From Chlorobiota bacterium (lineage in GTDB: Bacteria; Bacteroidota; Ignavibacteria; Kapaibacteriales; NICIL-2): 17,656 bases of DNA. Position 1 is the first letter of the stretch, and each line of letters starts with the position of its first letter. The notes beneath the pieces were generated by a model. The model made no database searches and had not been told where the DNA came from. It saw only the letters and a program-made list of their open reading frames with translations. This document shows, one piece after another, positions 14,906 to 17,656 of the stretch. The position numbers were made by a program, and so were the translations under genes. Where the stretch lies: assembly GCA_003695605.1 (NCBI GenBank), contig RFIK01000159.1, forward strand, positions 1 through 17,656, given 5' to 3'.

Positions 14906-15589
14906 GCCTGCACTCCGGGCAATGAACAGGATCCCTCCACCGACGAGGATGCTCCGCACTGTAAACGCAACAAGCCCGCCGCTGAGGACGTGCATCCATG
15001 AGCAGCCCACCGCAAGGCAGACCATTGCCCCTGCATGGAGCAGCGCGCCCAGATCGAGTTTTGCTGCAATCGAATAGAGCCGAATATCCGCGGTAGCTGG
15101 ATCGAACAGTACAGCAAGCGATGGCACGATGCTGATAGGTACCCCACTCCAATGAAGCAGCGTTACTGCAAGTTGCACAAGGCTTACAATCGGAAGTGGA
15201 ACCACGGCACTGGTTGCTAACACACTCAGCGAAACATTTTTCCGAAGCACTCCGCGAATTGTAAGAGCTCCGACGACTCCCCAAAGCAATGCAGCACCAA
15301 CCCCACCGACGAAGAACGACGCTGTGAACACCCCAAGTGCGGAAAAATCCTGCATCGCTGGTGGCTCGTATCCCATGCGGCGCGCAACGAGCGCGTTGAG
15401 CTCAGCGTACTGGGCGTGCAAGGATGGAACCGACCAACTCAGCCATGCAGACACGACATCGAGCAGTGCGGCAACGAGCGCTGCAAGCACAGCAAGCTGC
15501 AACTGCTCGATGAGCAACAGCTCGCCAAGTGGAACGATGCACCCTCTGCTCAACCGGCGGAGCCAACCAAGCCAGCCGCTACGCTCCAT
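14891..15589 (-). CDS. Yip1-like multi-pass membrane protein
   Basis: The 232-residue protein has about five hydrophobic segments (roughly 28-48, 90-115, 122-146, 185-205 and 208-226) after a short Arg-rich N-terminus. Layout and composition fit the bacterial Yip1 domain family of unknown function; I rely on overall pattern, not on a diagnostic motif. ATG 15589 is chosen because AGGAG lies 7 nt upstream and the start falls 11 nt inside the 3' end of the C26 peptidase gene. It ends the lpxK-containing operon and converges with the rRNA methyltransferase, overlapping it by 15 nt. Confidence 0.7.
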   Translation of the reverse strand: MERSGWLGWLRRLSRGCIVPLGELLLIEQLQLAVLAALVAALLDVVSAWLSWSVPSLHAQYAELNALVARRMGYEPPAMQDFSALGVFTASFFVGGVGAALLWGVVGALTIRGVLRKNVSLSVLATSAVVPLPIVSLVQLAVTLLHWSGVPISIVPSLAVLFDPATADIRLYSIAAKLDLGALLHAGAMVCLAVGCSWMHVLSGGLVAFTVRSILVGGGILFIARSAGLPPS

Positions 15590-16361
15590 TGGGCATCTCC
15601 TCTGGTGGTGCCATAAAGCGCTCGCGATCATACGACTGCCCTTGGAGGAGGAGCTGATAGCTCTCGCACTCGAAAAGAAAGCGCTCTCCGATTCCGCGGG
15701 CAAAGGGCGAGTCACGGTCTGTCATCCGCTCTGGATGCCATTGAACGGCGACCAAAAACCCACGAGAGGATGGATCGGCCCATTCAACTGCTTCGACGAT
15801 TCCATCAGGGGCACGTGCAGCAAGCGCAAGTCCTTCACCAAGCTGCTCGATTGCTTGATGGTGCGCGCTATTGACCTGACCTTCCCACGTGCGGAGCATG
15901 CGTCCCAACATTGTCCCCGCCTCGATGCTCACCGCATGCGTGCTATCGCCCTGCGCCGTTTTCCCATGGGGAACAGCGCCGCCACGTTGATGGGGGATAT
16001 CCACCACCAGCGTTCCACCGAGCGCAACGTTGATGAGCTGTGCACCGCGACAGATCCCGAGGATCGGCATCGTCGCGGTGCGCGCGATCTCGAAGAGTGC
16101 AAGCTCGAAGTCGTCCCGCTCACGCTCGATGCTCTGGCAAAGCTGGCGCATTGCGTCTGCACCATACAAGGCTGGATCGAGATCTGCACCACCAGTGAAG
16201 ACGATCCCCGCGCACTCTGCAAGCTCGCTACGAGCACGGGAACGATCGTAGCCGTCGCGCGCAAGGTCGAGCACCTCGAGATCTGGGCGAATGCTTTCTA
16301 ACCACGAGCGATACAAGGCATACTTGGCACTGCCACTGCCTTTTGAGAGTGCAATCTTCAT
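15579..16361 (-). CDS. Class I glutamine amidotransferase-like peptidase (C26, PuuD-like)
   Basis: The 260-residue protein has the class I amidotransferase triad: nucleophile Cys104 in ILGICRGAQLIN (100-111), and His209 with Glu211 in VQWHPER. FTGGADLDPALYG (55-67) and VVDIPHQ are typical of the gamma-glutamyl-gamma-aminobutyrate hydrolase family, which cleaves gamma-glutamyl bonds in polyamine breakdown or related compounds. The true substrate cannot be read from sequence, and no other putrescine-pathway gene is present. The start shares ATGA with the lpxK stop. The last 11 nt overlap the Yip1-like gene. Its place in a lipid A/acyltransferase operon is unusual for PuuD and may reflect operon packing only. 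Confidence 0.88.
   Translation of the reverse strand: MKIALSKGSGSAKYALYRSWLESIRPDLEVLDLARDGYDRSRARSELAECAGIVFTGGADLDPALYGADAMRQLCQSIERERDDFELALFEIARTATMPILGICRGAQLINVALGGTLVVDIPHQRGGAVPHGKTAQGDSTHAVSIEAGTMLGRMLRTWEGQVNSAHHQAIEQLGEGLALAARAPDGIVEAVEWADPSSRGFLVAVQWHPERMTDRDSPFARGIGERFLFECESYQLLLQGQSYDRERFMAPPEEMPNGA
15597..15601 (-). promoter_or_regulatory. Shine-Dalgarno site for the Yip1-like gene
   Basis: On the minus strand AGGAG lies 7 nt before the ATG at 15589 and inside the last codons of the C26 peptidase gene. It decides the start in favour of 15589. Confidence 0.5.
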
Positions 16362-17350
16362 CGGCACCGCTTCCGGAAGTTGAACAACATCACTTCGAGC
16401 CACTGCTTGTCTGGAGGCGTCAAACGAAGCGAAATCCGTGCGACGCCGACCTCGCAGCCAGCGCTGCGGAACTCGGCAGCGTACTGCCGAAGTTTGACGG
16501 CATCTTTCTCCGTTGTGAGCACCCACCGCGCACTCACGCGCTGTGCAGCAGCGATGACGTGCTCGACATCGGCACGAGTGTACCAGTAGTGGTCGCGTTT
16601 GCTCAAGAATGCAGCAAGCTGCATATCGCCAGCGCGCTCGATTGTGCTTCGAAACCGCTCGGGGTGAGCGATACCGCACAGACCAATCACCGATCCACTC
16701 GGATTGACAGATCTTCCACCGTCGAGCGAGTACCAGCCATCGAGTGCAACCTCTCCGCGGAGGATCAATGCTCCAGCACGAGCAAATGGACGAACGCGGT
16801 CTGCTTCGACGCCAACTGCGCAGAGCACATTCGCCCGACGCAAGCTTCGTCTCGGCTCGCGGAGCGTCCCAAACGGCAGCAGCTCGTTCGTCGGGTCGAG
16901 CGATGCACGATCGACCATCGCAACATCTACCTGACGTGCGACCGTGCGGTGCTGGAAACCATCGTCGAGAATGATTGCCTCAGCCCCGAAGCGTTCGATG
17001 GCACGCAACGCTCCTGCATACCGCTGTCGTGCAGCGACGACAATTGCCGCCGGGACGCGCTCGGCGATGAGGGCTGGTTCATCGCCGCTTTCGGCAATGG
17101 ATGCACGCAGCCCTCGCCCATCGGAGACAACAACGATGCCACGGCTCTTTCGCCGATAGCCCCGACTGATGATCGCAACACGCCAGCCCCACGCTGTGAG
17201 CATCTGCGCAAGGGCAATAACCATCGGCGTTTTGCCAGTGCCTCCCGTTGTGATGTTGCCCACGCTCATGACCGGCACTGGTAGGCTGCGCACGCAAACG
17301 CCACGATCGTAGAGCCGATTGCGATAGTGGATGATCGGTGCAAGCAGCAT
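16358..17350 (-). CDS. lpxK: Tetraacyldisaccharide 4'-kinase
   Basis: LpxK phosphorylates the 4' position of the lipid A precursor at the cytoplasmic face of the inner membrane. The 330-residue protein has the P-loop VGNITTGGTGKTP (30-42), ILDDGFQHR (127-135), ELLPFGTLREP (156-166), the DHYWYT region (253-258) and TTEKDAVKL (279-287), all family hallmarks. The N-terminus, LLAPIIHYRNRLYDRG, fits the short membrane-associated helix. The ATG at 17350 has GGAGG 9 nt upstream, while in-frame extensions run into the acyltransferase gene. It is the strongest single sign that this organism makes lipid A. Confidence 0.95.
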   Translation of the reverse strand: MLLAPIIHYRNRLYDRGVCVRSLPVPVMSVGNITTGGTGKTPMVIALAQMLTAWGWRVAIISRGYRRKSRGIVVVSDGRGLRASIAESGDEPALIAERVPAAIVVAARQRYAGALRAIERFGAEAIILDDGFQHRTVARQVDVAMVDRASLDPTNELLPFGTLREPRRSLRRANVLCAVGVEADRVRPFARAGALILRGEVALDGWYSLDGGRSVNPSGSVIGLCGIAHPERFRSTIERAGDMQLAAFLSKRDHYWYTRADVEHVIAAAQRVSARWVLTTEKDAVKLRQYAAEFRSAGCEVGVARISLRLTPPDKQWLEVMLFNFRKRCR

Positions 17351-17354
17351 TCCG

Positions 17355-17656
17355 CTAATCCTCCGGCGCGAAACGTTCTTGAAGATGGTTGCACAGTACT
17401 GCGATCGCATCGCTCTCGAGCATCGGCGAGATTGCGATGTGCTCAGAGAACTCCAGCTCGATCCGCGCAAATGGCAGCGGCAGGAGGAATCGGTCCCACG
17501 AGCGCTCAAAGCGCCACGCCCACCGGCAACGAACCGTGCACCAATGCAGTGGCACATGCGCATGCTGCGCACAGAGCACCGCCCCGCGCTTTACCACACC
17601 ACGGGGGCCACGAGGGCCATCGGGCGTGATGAGCACAAGTCTACCGTGCTGGGCAA
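17355..17656 (-). CDS. DUF374 lysophospholipid acyltransferase family protein (5' end outside window)
   Basis: About 100 C-terminal residues are visible. They contain LITPDGPRGPRGVVKRGAV, the conserved PDGPRGP substrate-binding block of DUF374 acyltransferases, and ERSWDRFLLPLPFARIE, the matching SWDrf-lPlPF motif. The family is related to LpxL-type late acyltransferases and is often encoded beside lipid A and Kdo-transfer genes, so it probably acylates a lipid A-like or phospholipid substrate at the inner membrane. The HxxxxD catalytic motif expected further N-terminal lies beyond the window. The reading frame is open to base 17656, and its stop is 4 nt before the lpxK start. Confidence 0.85.
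   Translation of the reverse strand, partial: AQHGRLVLITPDGPRGPRGVVKRGAVLCAQHAHVPLHWCTVRCRWAWRFERSWDRFLLPLPFARIELEFSEHIAISPMLESDAIAVLCNHLQERFAPED
17360..17364 (-). promoter_or_regulatory. Shine-Dalgarno site for lpxK
   Basis: On the minus strand GGAGG lies 9 nt before the lpxK ATG, just ahead of the acyltransferase stop codon (17355-17357). It fixes the lpxK start at 17350. Confidence 0.5.

Noticed and set aside
15324..17284. Two long plus-strand open frames (325 and 313 codons)
   Set aside because: They are antisense to the Yip1-like, C26 and lpxK genes, whose catalytic motifs prove the minus strand is coding.
1..17656. CRISPR arrays, tRNA/rRNA genes, insertion sequences, prophage or toxin-antitoxin modules
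   Set aside because: No repeats, cloverleaf-like sequences, transposase or defence-type motifs were seen on either strand by eye; a covariance-model or repeat-finder run could still reveal something small.

Overview
The window reads as ordinary, very compact chromosomal DNA from a Gram-negative bacterium of roughly 55-58% G+C (estimated by eye). A lipid A kinase gene (lpxK), a LolD-type ATPase and an MlaF-type ATPase imply an outer membrane. The HslUV protease, a short-form QueF, a full sigma-54 activator and three intergenic matches to the Bacteroidota-type -7 element TAnnTTTG point to the Bacteroidota/Chlorobiota/Kapabacteria (FCB) assemblage. Clear Shine-Dalgarno sites before several genes argue against a typical Bacteroidia. 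The lineage is an inference, not a reading.

Layout. (1) 1-2016, minus strand: rpsF, rplI, then an exported TldD/PmbA-family metalloprotease that runs off the left edge. The usual rpsR (and often ssb) is missing between rpsF and rplI. (2) 2184-6251, plus strand: queF, queD, gltX, a short putative lipoprotein, and a sigma-54-dependent response regulator, every junction overlapping. (3) 6262-13484, minus strand, read from the right: a LolD-like ABC ATPase, a small TMEM14-like membrane protein, hslV, hslU, a von Willebrand A protein, a fused DppD/DppF-type ATPase, an MlaF-type ATPase and a PduO-type corrinoid adenosyltransferase. The first five are joined by 1-4 nt stop/start overlaps. (4) 13529-14905, plus strand: an RsmB/NOP-type rRNA m5C methyltransferase, divergent from lolD. 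(5) 14891-17656, minus strand, read from the right: a DUF374 acyltransferase (cut by the window edge), lpxK, a class-I glutamine-amidotransferase-like peptidase (C26) and a Yip1-like membrane protein.

How the genes fit together: regions 1, 2 and 4 serve translation (ribosomal proteins, 7-deazaguanine/queuosine tRNA modification, tRNA-Glu charging, rRNA methylation). Regions 3 and 5 serve the envelope and protein quality control (lipoprotein and lipid ABC ATPases, lipid A synthesis, HslUV proteolysis). All three ABC ATPases lack their membrane partners in this window.

I saw no tRNA or rRNA gene, CRISPR array, insertion sequence, phage gene or long repeat. No stretch over 300 bases is without a gene. 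Nothing here is convincingly a new system. The most useful leads are the promoter motif, the broken rpsF-rpsR-rplI order, the HslVU/VWA/TMEM14 gene coupling and the unassigned lipoprotein upstream of the sigma-54 regulator.
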